This document shows positions 16,980 to 25,304 of a stretch of 64,000 bases of DNA, piece by piece. Both the position numbers and the translations under genes were made by a program. Source of the DNA: Myxococcus stipitatus (GTDB lineage Bacteria; Myxococcota; Myxococcia; Myxococcales; Myxococcaceae); NCBI RefSeq assembly GCF_021412625.1, contig NZ_JAKCFI010000009.1, forward strand, positions 1 to 64,000. Reading direction: 5' to 3'. The notes under the pieces are model-generated. The model saw only the letters and a program-made list of their open reading frames with translations. It was not told where the DNA came from and made no database searches. Each line of letters begins with the position of its first letter. The stretch's first letter is position 1.

Positions 16980-17732
16980 GTGCTCCGCTTGCTCTTCGCG
17001 CTGATGGCCAGGTTGCCGGACGGTGCCCGTCGCCAGGTGGTGCGCCTGTTGATGGATGGTGTCTGGGACGCGCTGGCAGACGAGGTGGTGGAGGGCAGGG
17101 GCCTGCTGCCGGACGGCCCGTGCCTGCTCATCTGCAACCACCTGTCGAACGCGGACGGCTTCACGCTGGACCGGGCCTTCCGGCCCCGGCGCCTCGTGTT
17201 CCTCGCGGGGGTGAAGCTGCAGAGCACGGTGATGACGCGGCTGGCGTCGGAGACGATGGAGACCATCGCCATCAAGCCCAACTCGCCCGACATCGAGGCG
17301 ATGCGCAAGGCGGTGGAGACGCTCAAGGGCGGAGGCGCGGTGCTCATCTTCCCCGAGGGCGGGCGCAGCCGGACGGGCGCGCTGCAACAGGCGAAGAAGG
17401 GCGTGGCGCTCATCGCGAAGCGCGCGGGCGTGCCCGTGGTGCCCGTGGCGCTGACGGGCACCGAGCAGCTGATGCCCATCAACGACCGGGACATGGGCGG
17501 CGAGCGGCTCTACAAGGCCCATGTCCGCGTGCGCGTGGGGCCCGCGTTCCGCGTCGAGGACCTGGAGGCGGAGGTGGCCGGCGCGGAGGACCCGCGACAG
17601 GCGCTGGTCGACGCGATGATGCGGCGGGTGGCCCGGCTGCTGCCCCCGCGCTACCAGGGCGTCTACGCGGACGACCCGCCCGACACGCGGGCGCCCCGCG
17701 CCGTGGAGCCCCCCGCCGCGCCCTCGCCGTGA
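16980..17732 (+). CDS. plsC: 1-acyl-sn-glycerol-3-phosphate acyltransferase (PlsC family)
   Basis: A 250-aa acyltransferase starting at GTG after a good GGAGGAG. Block I is CNHLSNADGF (the HX4D motif), block III FPEGGRSRTG and block IV VPVVPVALTG, all diagnostic of the LPLAT superfamily. The short hydrophobic N-terminus (LRLLFALMARL) is a membrane anchor. It adds an acyl chain to lysophosphatidic acid or a related lipid at the inner membrane. The C-terminal tail after LPPRYQGVY is low-complexity (PPDTRAPRAVEPPAAPSP), and its DNA is the first unit of the repeat array that follows. Confidence 0.88.
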   Translation: MLRLLFALMARLPDGARRQVVRLLMDGVWDALADEVVEGRGLLPDGPCLLICNHLSNADGFTLDRAFRPRRLVFLAGVKLQSTVMTRLASETMETIAIKPNSPDIEAMRKAVETLKGGGAVLIFPEGGRSRTGALQQAKKGVALIAKRAGVPVVPVALTGTEQLMPINDRDMGGERLYKAHVRVRVGPAFRVEDLEAEVAGAEDPRQALVDAMMRRVARLLPPRYQGVYADDPPDTRAPRAVEPPAAPSP

Positions 17733-18235
17733 CGACGCGCGAGCGGCGGCAACGCCGCGCGGGTGCCCCCGTGGAGCGTCCCGACGCACCCTCGCAATTA
17801 CGACGCGCGAGCGGCGGTGCCGCGCGGGTGCCCCCGTGGAGCGTCCCGACGCACCCTCGCCATGACGACGCGCGAGCGGCCGTGCCGCGCGAGGGTCCCC
17901 GTGGAGCCCTCCCGCCGCGCCCTCGCCATGAGACGCGCGCGACCGGCGGCGCCGCGCGGGCGTCCCCGTGGAGCCCTCCCCCCGCGCCCTCGCCATGAGA
18001 CGCGCGCGGGCGGCAACGCCGCGCGGGCGTCCCCGTGGAGCCCTCCCCCCGCGCCCTCGCCATGAGACGCGCGCGGGCGGCAACGCCGCGCGGGCGTCCC
18101 CGTGGAGCCCTCCCCCCGCGCCCTCGCCATGAGACGCGCGCGGGAGGCAGCGCCGCGTGGGAGCCCCCGTGGAGCGTCCCGCCGCGCTCTCTCCATGACG
18201 ACGCACGCGAGCGGCGGCGCCTCGCGGCCCCTCGC
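17703..18235 (+). repeat. Eight-copy tandem array (65-68 bp) seeded in the plsC 3' end
   Basis: The sequence GTGGAGC recurs at 17703, 17771, 17836, 17901, 17968, 18035, 18102 and 18169. Copies 5-8 keep an exact 67-bp period; earlier ones are 65 or 68. The first copy codes for the last residues of PlsC and includes its stop codon. The unit contains CGCCCTCGCCATGA and a self-complementary CGCGCG-rich core. The period is not a multiple of three, so repeat-derived frames on either strand are not conserved protein. Between 18236 and 18328 there is only GC-rich spacer. Confidence 0.92.
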
Positions 18236-18328
18236 CACCCCGCCAGCCGGGAGGGCCCGGCGGCCGGAGCGGATGAGGCCCCCACGGGGCCGCATTGAGT
18301 CGTTGCGGTCTCCACCGGAGCGCGGACA

Positions 18329-19465
18329 ATGGAACGCCCCGTGATGAACACCCGCGCCGACGAGCACCTCTTCATCTCCACCCTCCCCGGCCTGGAGCCC
18401 GCGCTGGAACAGGAGACCGCCGCGCTCGGGTGGAAGCCCCGGCGCGTGGAGGGCGGCGTGGAGGTGTCCGGCCCCGCCGGGCTGCACCAGGAGGCCAACC
18501 TGCGCCTGCGCACCGCCAGCCGGGTGCTGTGGCGCGTGGGCGCCTTCCAGGCGCACGACATCGCGTCGCTGACACGCGGGCTGGCGTCGCTGAAGCTCGC
18601 GCACCTGTGGGATGGGCGCGCGACGCCGCGGCTCTCGGTGGCGCTCAAGCGCACGGGCGTGCCCGGCCCGGACGTGGTGCTGTCCGCCGCGGCGCGGGCG
18701 TGGAACCTCGCCTCGGTGGGGAAGGCCGGCCCGCTCGACGAGGAGGGCGGCCCGGGGCTCACCCTGCTCGTGCGCGCGGAGGGCGAGTCGTTCACCGTGA
18801 GCGCCGATACCAGCGGCGAGCCGCTGCACCGGCGCGGCTACCGCCAGGAGGTGAGCCGCGCGCCCCTGCGGGAGACGCTCGCCGCGGGAATCCTCCAACT
18901 CGCGGGCTATGACGGCGTCGAACCGCTGGTGGACCCGATGTGCGGCTCCGGCACGTTCCTGGTGGAGGGCGCGTGGATGTCCATGCGCCGCGCGCCCGGC
19001 CTGCGAGAGGGCTTCGCCTTCGAGTCCTTCCCCGGCTTCGACGCGAAGGGCTGGAGCACGCGCAAGACGACGGCGGCGGCGGAGCAGCTCCCGGGTCCAC
19101 GCGCGCCGCTGCACGGCTTCGACATCAACGCGGGCTCGCTGGGCACCGCTCGGCGCAACGCGAGGCGCGCGGGCGTGACGCTCACGCTGGAGCGTCGCGA
19201 CGTCCGCGTGCTCACCGCGCCCCCGGGTGCTCCCGGCCTGCTGGTGGCGAACCCGCCCTACGGCAAGCGCGTGGGCGAGGCCGACGACCTGCCCGGCCTG
19301 TATCGCGCGCTCGGAGACACGCTCCGCCGTGGCTTCCCGGGCTGGCGCGCCGCGCTCCTCGTGCCGGATGACACGTCGCTCATCAAGGCCCTGGCGCTCT
19401 CCGGCGCGCGGGAGCTGCCGGTCCGCAATGGCGGCCTGCGCTGCCGGCTGCTCCTGACGAAATAG
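18329..19465 (+). CDS. THUMP-domain class I RNA methyltransferase (RlmL N-terminal/Trm14-like)
   Basis: A 378-aa protein. The N-terminal ferredoxin-like plus THUMP region covers about residues 10-165 (STLPGLEPALEQE, a known family start). The Rossmann methyltransferase has VDPMCGSGTFLVEGA as SAM motif and VANPPYGKR as the NPPY catalytic motif for guanine N2 or similar base methylation. It lacks the second, RlmK-like half of E. coli RlmL. GGAG lies eight bases before the ATG at 18329; an alternative ATG is at 18344. The target is probably 23S rRNA or tRNA. Confidence 0.9.
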   Translation: MERPVMNTRADEHLFISTLPGLEPALEQETAALGWKPRRVEGGVEVSGPAGLHQEANLRLRTASRVLWRVGAFQAHDIASLTRGLASLKLAHLWDGRATPRLSVALKRTGVPGPDVVLSAAARAWNLASVGKAGPLDEEGGPGLTLLVRAEGESFTVSADTSGEPLHRRGYRQEVSRAPLRETLAAGILQLAGYDGVEPLVDPMCGSGTFLVEGAWMSMRRAPGLREGFAFESFPGFDAKGWSTRKTTAAAEQLPGPRAPLHGFDINAGSLGTARRNARRAGVTLTLERRDVRVLTAPPGAPGLLVANPPYGKRVGEADDLPGLYRALGDTLRRGFPGWRAALLVPDDTSLIKALALSGARELPVRNGGLRCRLLLTK

Positions 19466-19637
19466 CAAGCCTCGCGGCGCGGAGGCGCCCACGACTCCGG
19501 GATGCCCTCGCCGGACGGAAAGCCAGACGCGCTGACACCGCCCCACCAATGGCTTGCATCGAGAGGAGATGAGGGGCGAGGTCTGGCAGAGTCGTCGCGC
19601 CTGTGCTCCAGTGGGTGTCTCCTCCCACACCCCATCC

Positions 19638-20954
19638 ATGACCAACGGAACCGACTCGACTCCCCAAGACCTGGGCATGCGGCGCGCAGTCTCGCGCTGG
19701 GAACTCGTAGGTTTCTCCATCAACGACGTCATTGGCAGTGGCGTCTATCTTTTGCCAGCGGCGGCCGCGGCGAACCTGGGTTCGGCGAGCACGGGCGCCG
19801 TCGTGGTCGCGGGACTGGCGGTGTTCCTGCTCGTGCTCTGCTTCGCTGAGGCGGCCAGCTACTTCGACAAACCCGGCAGCGCCTATCTCTACACCCGCGA
19901 GGCCTTCGGCGAGCTGGTGGGCTTCCAGGTCGGTTGGATGACGTGGCTGGCCCGGGTCTCCTCGGTGGCCTCGCTGTCCGTGGGCTTCTCCCGCGCGCTG
20001 GGCTTCCTGTGGCCCGGCGCGAACGCCGGACTGGGACAGGCCTTGGCCATCGCCCTGCCCCTGCTCGCGCTCACCGCCATCAATGTCGTGGGCGTGAAGG
20101 GCGGCGCGCGGACCGCCGTGTTCCTCGCCATCACCAAGACGGTGCCGCTGCTGGTGTTCATCACCGCCGGTCTCTTCTTCGTATCCGTGCCGCTGGCGAC
20201 GTCGGTGACGCCCAAGGCGGACGGGAGCCTGGGCGCCGCGGTGCTGCTGCTGCTGTTCGCCTATGCCGGGTTCGAGAACACGGCGGCGCCGGCGGGTGAG
20301 TTCAAGAACCCGCGCAGGGATGTCCCCTTCGCGCTCGTGGTGCAGATTGGCGTCGTCACCCTCATCTACACGGCGGTGCAGTGGGTGGCGTTGGGGACGC
20401 TGCCTGGCGTGGCGAACGCGAAGACGCCGCTCGCCGACGCCGCCGCCAGCTTCCTCGGAGGATGGGGAGGTCTGTTGATGACGGTGGGCGGGGTGCTGTC
20501 CATCCTCGGGACCAACAGCAACACCGTGCTCGCCGGGCCGCGGTACCTGTATGCGCTTGCGCAGGACGGTTTCGGGCCCGCCGCGCTCGCCACGCTGCAT
20601 CCGCGCTACCGCACCCCCACGGTGGCCATCCTCACCCAGACGGCCATCGCGCTGCCGCTGGCGTTCTCCGGTTCGTTCGAGCTGCTCGCCACGCTCTCCG
20701 TGGTGGCGCGGCTCGCCACGTACTTCGGCACGGCCGTGGCGGTGCCGGTGTTGCGGCGCAAGCTCCAGCAGCCCGCGAACGCGTTCCGTATCCCTGGCGG
20801 CCCCGTGATTCCCATCGCCGCCGCCTCGCTGTGCGTCGTCTTCGCGCTGAGCGCGGAGCGGAAGAACCTCATCGCGGGCGCCATCGCGCTCGCGGTGGGC
20901 TTCGTGCTCTACAAGTTCCAGCGCAAGCCGGATGGCAGGGCGGCGCTCGGGTAG
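19638..20954 (+). CDS. APC-superfamily amino acid permease
   Basis: A 438-aa membrane protein with about 12 hydrophobic segments. TM1 carries the unwound-helix motif GSGVYLLP (family G[SA]GI[FY]), preceded by the family entry SRWELVGFSINDVI. Later motifs GFENTAAPAGEFKNPRRDVP and GPRYLYALAQDG are typical APC blocks. It takes up or exchanges amino acids at the inner membrane. The ATG lacks a recognisable Shine-Dalgarno; a 6-bp hairpin (GGGTGT 19613-19618 with ACACCC 19627-19632) ends just before it, so initiation may be leaderless or controlled. Confidence 0.9.
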   Translation: MTNGTDSTPQDLGMRRAVSRWELVGFSINDVIGSGVYLLPAAAAANLGSASTGAVVVAGLAVFLLVLCFAEAASYFDKPGSAYLYTREAFGELVGFQVGWMTWLARVSSVASLSVGFSRALGFLWPGANAGLGQALAIALPLLALTAINVVGVKGGARTAVFLAITKTVPLLVFITAGLFFVSVPLATSVTPKADGSLGAAVLLLLFAYAGFENTAAPAGEFKNPRRDVPFALVVQIGVVTLIYTAVQWVALGTLPGVANAKTPLADAAASFLGGWGGLLMTVGGVLSILGTNSNTVLAGPRYLYALAQDGFGPAALATLHPRYRTPTVAILTQTAIALPLAFSGSFELLATLSVVARLATYFGTAVAVPVLRRKLQQPANAFRIPGGPVIPIAAASLCVVFALSAERKNLIAGAIALAVGFVLYKFQRKPDGRAALG

Positions 20955-20969
20955 CGCACGGGGCTCGGC

Positions 20970-20996
20970 TCCCGGGCCGTCGCCGCCCGCCCGGGA
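20970..20996 (+). terminator. 8-bp perfect hairpin after the permease gene
   Basis: TCCCGGGC (20970-20977) and GCCCGGGA (20989-20996) with an 11-nt loop, followed by TTCG. It lies 15 nt after the permease stop codon and before the pseudouridine synthase gene. Confidence 0.5.
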
Positions 20997-21015
20997 TTCG
21001 TGCTAGCGGTGGAGC

Positions 21016-22974
21016 GTGGCCGCGCGCATCACGCCAATGGAGTCGGGGCAGGACCTCTCCGAGGACGCGGGGAGCCTGCCGAGCCCCTTCGACGAGCTGG
21101 GTCCCGCGCTGCTCGCGCGACGAGCGGCGGAGCAGCTCCAGGCGGAGCTGCGCGCGGGCCACATCGCGCCAGGACTCCCCACGTCGCTGCTGGAGAGCGC
21201 CGAGGGCGGCAAGATGTTCGGCGTGCTGGTGGCGCGGCTGCCGACGGGCGAGCTCGGCTTCCTGCGCGCGTTCTCGGGGATGCTCGCGGGCCGCTGGGAC
21301 GTGGAGGGCTACGTCCCGCCCGTGTTCAACCGGGGGCTGCGCGAGCGGCTCGAGCCCGAGGGAGAGGCCACCGTGAAGTCGCTCACCGCTCGCGCGGCGG
21401 CGGCACGGAGCGCACCCGAGTACGTCGCGCTGCGCGCGGAGAGCGCGGCGCTGGCCGAGCGACATGCACGCGAGTTGTCCGACCTGAAGCAGCGACACGA
21501 CGCCCGGCGGAAGGACCGTCATGTTCGTCGGGCGCGACTCCAAGCGTCTCGGACGGGAGGGCAGGATGCCTCGACCGGCACCGGGGCACGGGTCGAAACG
21601 AGACAGCCAGTCGGGGAGGAGGGACTGGAGCAACCCGACGACGGTGTGGAACGCTCATCGCCGAAGGAAGAACGAGCGCGGCCTGCCTCCGCGCCCCATG
21701 CGCTCGCGCCAGCGAGTCTGGGCGACGCCGCCTCACGACCTCCGCAGGATGAGCCCCGCCTGCCTCTCGCCTCTACCCTCCATGCACTCGACCAGGAGGG
21801 TCGTGGAGACAAGGCGGCGCGACCTCCGCTGGATGAGCCCCGCTCACCACTCGCCTCCGCGCTCCATGCGCTCGACCAGGAGAGTCGGGGAGACAAGGCC
21901 GAGCGGCGGCGACTGGAGGCCGCGCACGAAGAGGAGCGCCAGCGCCTCGCGCCCCGTCTCGCCAGGCTGGAGCGCAGGGTCCGCGCGCTCGAGCGACTGC
22001 GTCACGCGGTGAGCCGCGCGCTCATGCGGCGCATCCACGATACGTATGAAATCCCCAACGCGCTCGGGGAGCGCAGTCTCCTGCGCGCCCTCTTCCCGCA
22101 TGGAGAGCCCCCGTCCGGCGCCGCCGACTGCGCCGCGCCGAAGCTGCTCGCGCATGCCCAGGCCCTGGGACTCCGCCCGCTCGCGCTCGCGGAGTTCTGG
22201 TGGGGCGCGCCTCCTCCCGCGGGAGGCCGGGTCTCCGGCGCGTTCTATCCCGCGTGCCGCGACAAGTGCGGTCCCCTGCTCCCCTTCATGCTGAAGGGCC
22301 TGGAGGTCGCGCCGCCGCGCGCGTTCGCCCCACTCCCACCACCCACCCACGGCCTGCGCGTGCTGTTCGAGGACACCGCCCTCGTCATCATCGACAAGCC
22401 GCACGGCCTGCTGTCCGTCCCGGGCCGGGAGGCGTCCCTCACCGACTCGGTGCTCACCCGACTGCGCGCCCGCTACCCTCGCGCCACCGGTCCCCTGCTC
22501 GTCCACCGCCTCGACCTGGACACCTCGGGCCTGCTCGTCGCGGCGCTCGACCCCCGGACCCACGCCGCGCTCCAGCGCCAGTTCGAACAGCGCCAGGTCC
22601 ACAAGCGCTACATCGCCTGGGTCGACGGCCTCATCCAGGGGGAGCACGGCCACATCGACTTCCCCATGCGCGTGGACCTGGACGACCGCCCCCGGCAGAT
22701 CCACGACCCCGTCCACGGCAAGCCCGCAGTGACGGAGTGGCGGATCCTCGAGCGCGCGTCCGCGCGCACCCGCGTGGCCCTCTTCCCGCACACGGGCAGG
22801 ACGCACCAGCTCCGCGTCCACGCCTCGCACCCGCTCGGGCTCGGCGCGCCCATCGTCGGCGACCGCCTCTATGGCCGGGACGGCCCGCGCCTCATGCTCC
22901 ACGCGGAGTCGCTCACCTTCGAGCACCCCGCGACGGGCCAGCGCGTCACCTTCGAGAGCGCCGCGCCCTTCTGA
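21016..22974 (+). CDS. RluA-family pseudouridine synthase with long N-terminal extension
   Basis: A 652-aa protein. Residues 455-652 are the catalytic domain: VIIDKPHGLLSVPG, then HRLDLDTSGLL with the catalytic Asp, and FPHTGRTHQLRVHA. Upstream, FYPACRDKCGPLLPFML belongs to a known subgroup of long RluA proteins with a cysteine pair. Residues 115-330 are charged coiled coil (ELSDLKQRHDARRKDR, EEERQRLAPRLARLERRVRALE), interrupted by a repetitive segment of 28-aa units (RPPQDEPRLPLAS..., RPPLDEPRSPLAS...). It isomerises U to pseudouridine in rRNA or tRNA. The start is tentative: GTG at 21016, or ATG at 21037. Confidence 0.87.
   Translation: MAARITPMESGQDLSEDAGSLPSPFDELGPALLARRAAEQLQAELRAGHIAPGLPTSLLESAEGGKMFGVLVARLPTGELGFLRAFSGMLAGRWDVEGYVPPVFNRGLRERLEPEGEATVKSLTARAAAARSAPEYVALRAESAALAERHARELSDLKQRHDARRKDRHVRRARLQASRTGGQDASTGTGARVETRQPVGEEGLEQPDDGVERSSPKEERARPASAPHALAPASLGDAASRPPQDEPRLPLASTLHALDQEGRGDKAARPPLDEPRSPLASALHALDQESRGDKAERRRLEAAHEEERQRLAPRLARLERRVRALERLRHAVSRALMRRIHDTYEIPNALGERSLLRALFPHGEPPSGAADCAAPKLLAHAQALGLRPLALAEFWWGAPPPAGGRVSGAFYPACRDKCGPLLPFMLKGLEVAPPRAFAPLPPPTHGLRVLFEDTALVIIDKPHGLLSVPGREASLTDSVLTRLRARYPRATGPLLVHRLDLDTSGLLVAALDPRTHAALQRQFEQRQVHKRYIAWVDGLIQGEHGHIDFPMRVDLDDRPRQIHDPVHGKPAVTEWRILERASARTRVALFPHTGRTHQLRVHASHPLGLGAPIVGDRLYGRDGPRLMLHAESLTFEHPATGQRVTFESAAPF
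21676..21903 (+). repeat. In-frame 84-bp tandem repeat inside the pseudouridine synthase gene
   Basis: The unit beginning CGACCTCCGC starts at 21736 and again at 21820, exactly 84 bp apart, encoding 28-aa repeats ending GRGDKAA or SRGDKAE. A degenerate third unit precedes them. The period keeps frame, so length variation between strains would be tolerated. Confidence 0.8.
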
Positions 22975-22986
22975 CCGCCCCCCGCG

Positions 22987-23580
22987 CTACTCCGCGCGAG
23001 TCGGGGTCCGCGCGGCGGCGCGCACCGCCTCCAACCGGGCCTTCACCTCGGCGAGGTTCGTCCCGTCGTAGCGCACGGCGTTCGCGTGACAGAAGCCCTC
23101 GTTCCAGGGCTGCGCGGGGACGATGACGAGCCCCCGGGGACGCCACATGAGCCAGCGATGGATGTACTCCGGCCAATCGTCCACGAGCACCTTCCCGTAG
23201 ACCAGGCCCTTGTCCATCGTGACGGTGACGCGCGCGTCCGGCACGTGCTGCTGGCACCACTGGAGCTTCTCCGCCCACGCGTTCGTCGAGTTGGCCGGCC
23301 CCTTCGTGAGCACGTGCAGCTCGAACTCCAGGGCTCGCAGCTCGGCCAGCACGTCGAAGCCCGGCCGCCAGCGCTCCAGCCGCATCCACCAGCCGGGCTG
23401 GCTCCGGATGAGGTCCTGCCGCGCGCGCATCCACGGCTCGTCCCACGCCGCTCCGAGCGGAGGCTCGGAGGGACCGCGCAGCCGCTCCAGGTCCCGGACC
23501 ATCGCGCCCTGGTAGTCGCAGAGCGTCCCGTCCATGTCGACGAGCGCCACCAGCTCCGACCGCTTCACCGTCTCCGCCAT
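22987..23580 (-). CDS. 5'(3')-deoxyribonucleotidase-type HAD phosphatase
   Basis: A 197-aa HAD-superfamily protein. Motif I is ALVDMDGTLCDYQ (nucleophile and acid Asp), motif II is HVLTKGP, and motif III/IV is KVLVDDWPEYIHRW. The size and the sequence PGWWMRLERW fit the NT5C family, which dephosphorylates deoxynucleoside monophosphates. AAGG lies five bases before the ATG at 23578-23580. The cytoplasmic role is nucleotide pool control. It converges on the pseudouridine synthase gene and lies 49 nt after the methyltransferase gene on the same strand. Confidence 0.85.
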   Translation of the reverse strand: MAETVKRSELVALVDMDGTLCDYQGAMVRDLERLRGPSEPPLGAAWDEPWMRARQDLIRSQPGWWMRLERWRPGFDVLAELRALEFELHVLTKGPANSTNAWAEKLQWCQQHVPDARVTVTMDKGLVYGKVLVDDWPEYIHRWLMWRPRGLVIVPAQPWNEGFCHANAVRYDGTNLAEVKARLEAVRAAARTPTRAE

Positions 23581-23629
23581 GGCGCCCTTCTACTCCATGT
23601 GCCCGGAAGGCCGGAGCCCCACGCCCGCG

Positions 23630-24643
23630 TCACTCCGCGGGCGTCGACGACTCCGGCGGCTCGACGACGGGCGCCTCCGGCAACGCCTCCACGGGCACGC
23701 CGACACCCGAGGCCGCGGGCTTCACGCCCAGCTCGCGCGTCAGCTTCGGATTCACGCCCGTCTCCGCCAGCAGCCGCTCGAGCTGCACGCGGGCCCGCCG
23801 GTTCTCGCGGTGCACCCGGCGCCCGAGGATGAGCTCGTTCTTCAACGAGTGCTCCCAGCCCGTCAGCTCCGTCACCGTCACCTGGTAGCCGAACGACTCC
23901 AGCGTCAGCGCGCGGATGACGTTGGTCAGGTGCGAGCCGAACTCCCGCCGGTGCCACGCGTGCGCGTACAGCAGCGGAATCGAGCCGTGCCCCGCCTGCC
24001 GCCGCTCCTTCAGCTGGGCGGCGACCTCCGCCTGACAGCAGGGCACCACCGCGACGTGGTCCGCGCCGTGCCGGATGGCCGCGAGGAGCGCGTCGTCCGT
24101 CGCCGTGTCACACGCGTGCAACGCCATCAGCAGGTGGATGCGCTCCGGGTACTCCGCCGCGTCGATGTGCGCGGTCTGGAACCGCATCCGCGAGAAGCCC
24201 AGCCGCTCGGCGCGCGCCTTCGCCCGCTCCGTCAGCTCCGGCCGCCCCTCCACGGACAAGAGCGTGCCCCCTTCCGCGTCCTTCAGGTACAGCTCGTAGA
24301 GCACGAACCCGAGGTACGCGTTGCCGCTGCCCGCGTCCACCATCACCGGCTCGGGGTGGCGCGCGCGCACGTCCTCGACGGCCGGGCGCAACAACCCCAT
24401 CAGGTGGTTGACCTGCTTGAGCTTGCGCAGCGCGTCCGCGTTGAGGTGCCCCTCGCGCGTCAGCAGGTGCAGCTCGCGCAGGAGCGCCTGGGACTGGTCC
24501 GGCAGGAGCTCCCGCCGGACCTGGGAGGCCTTGACGTTGCGCCTCAGACCGACACCACTTCGAGAACCTCCGGGATGATCTCCCGCAGGCGCGACTCGAT
24601 GCCCATCTTCAGCGTCGCCGTGGACGACGGACACCCGGCGCAC
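23630..24643 (-). CDS. SAM-dependent methyltransferase (Methyltransf_32-like), start unresolved
   Basis: The recognisable protein begins around position 24547 (LRRNVKASQVRRELLPD). SAM motif I is PVMVDAGSGNAYLGFVLYEL, with an acidic loop LLSVEGRPELTERA; later MALHACDTATDDALL and VVPCCQAE are typical of the METTL25/GSTCD-like methyltransferase group. The C-terminal 50 residues are Pro/Glu/Val-rich tail. The frame has no ATG or GTG between 24634 and an ATG near 24404. It must therefore start at GTG 24643 or 24634, deep inside nfuA, or at CTG 24547, which overlaps the nfuA stop. The substrate is unknown. Confidence 0.75.
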   Translation of the reverse strand: MRRVSVVHGDAEDGHRVAPAGDHPGGSRSGVGLRRNVKASQVRRELLPDQSQALLRELHLLTREGHLNADALRKLKQVNHLMGLLRPAVEDVRARHPEPVMVDAGSGNAYLGFVLYELYLKDAEGGTLLSVEGRPELTERAKARAERLGFSRMRFQTAHIDAAEYPERIHLLMALHACDTATDDALLAAIRHGADHVAVVPCCQAEVAAQLKERRQAGHGSIPLLYAHAWHRREFGSHLTNVIRALTLESFGYQVTVTELTGWEHSLKNELILGRRVHRENRRARVQLERLLAETGVNPKLTRELGVKPAASGVGVPVEALPEAPVVEPPESSTPAE

Positions 24644-25107
24644 GAGCCCTTCATGTGCAGGTAGACGATGCCGTCCTCGAAGCGGTCCAGCGTGATGTCA
24701 CCACCATCCATGGCCACCGCCGGGCGAATCTCCGCGTCCAGGATTTCGCGCACCCGCGCCTCCACCGAACCGCCCGCCTCCACCACCGCCTGACGCGCCG
24801 CGGCCACCGCCGCCTCGTCCACCACCGGCTCATTCGCCGTCAGGTGCGTGTCCAGCGTCGCCATCACCTGGTCGTTCAGCTCGTCCCACTCGCCCTCGTC
24901 GCCCTTGGTCACCGTCACGAAGTTGGTGCCAATCATCACCGCCGTCACACCGCGCACATCCATCAGCTTGCGGGCCAGCGGAGACTTCGCCTGGGCATCC
25001 TCCGGATTCGTGATACTGACCGCGCCACCCGCCAACAACCTCCGGTCCACCACGTACTTCAGCGTGCTCGGGTTGGGGGTCCACTCCAGCTGGATGTTCA
25101 CCGACAT
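24544..25107 (-). CDS. nfuA: Nfu-type iron-sulfur cluster carrier
   Basis: A 187-aa protein. Residues 1-88 are the Nfu_N scaffold domain (MSVNIQLEWTPNPSTLKYVV). The C-terminal NifU domain carries CAGC in GSCAGCPSSTATLKMGIE, the pair that holds a 4Fe-4S cluster between two subunits. It delivers clusters to apo-proteins in the cytoplasm. GAGGAG stands seven to eight bases before the ATG at 25105-25107. It overlaps the methyltransferase gene downstream. Within this window one possible client is the Rsm22-like protein. Confidence 0.92.
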   Translation of the reverse strand: MSVNIQLEWTPNPSTLKYVVDRRLLAGGAVSITNPEDAQAKSPLARKLMDVRGVTAVMIGTNFVTVTKGDEGEWDELNDQVMATLDTHLTANEPVVDEAAVAAARQAVVEAGGSVEARVREILDAEIRPAVAMDGGDITLDRFEDGIVYLHMKGSCAGCPSSTATLKMGIESRLREIIPEVLEVVSV

Positions 25108-25156
25108 GCAGTTCTCCTCGGTCCTCTCCTGTAAGGCGCTCGCGGCCCCATAGCAA

Positions 25157-25169
25157 CCCGAGCCTCGGG
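25157..25169. promoter_or_regulatory. CCCGAG-C-CTCGGG palindrome upstream of nfuA
   Basis: A perfect 6-bp inverted repeat with a one-base centre, about 50 nt upstream of the nfuA start and in the region shared with the divergent DUF2378 gene. The position suits an operator; there is no match to an IscR site that I can see. Confidence 0.3.
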
Positions 25170-25304
25170 GAATCAAACACCCCCAGCCTCCCCGCCGCGT
25201 CCCTTCGCGGGCGGAAGCCCAAAACCAAGAAGACCCGCAATTCGCGGTCAATGTCGTTCTCCGGTAGGGTGAGCGGGCGCCGCTCCCCTCGGGAGCCTCC
25301 CTCC

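Noticed and set aside
17703..18235. CRISPR-like array
   Set aside because: The whole unit is repeated head to tail with no unique spacers, and no cas gene is present.
17479..18795. Open frames on the minus strand through the repeat array that give repeated Arg/Gly-rich peptides
   Set aside because: The repeat period is 65-68 bp, not a multiple of three, so frames shift between copies; length reflects lack of stops in GC-rich DNA.
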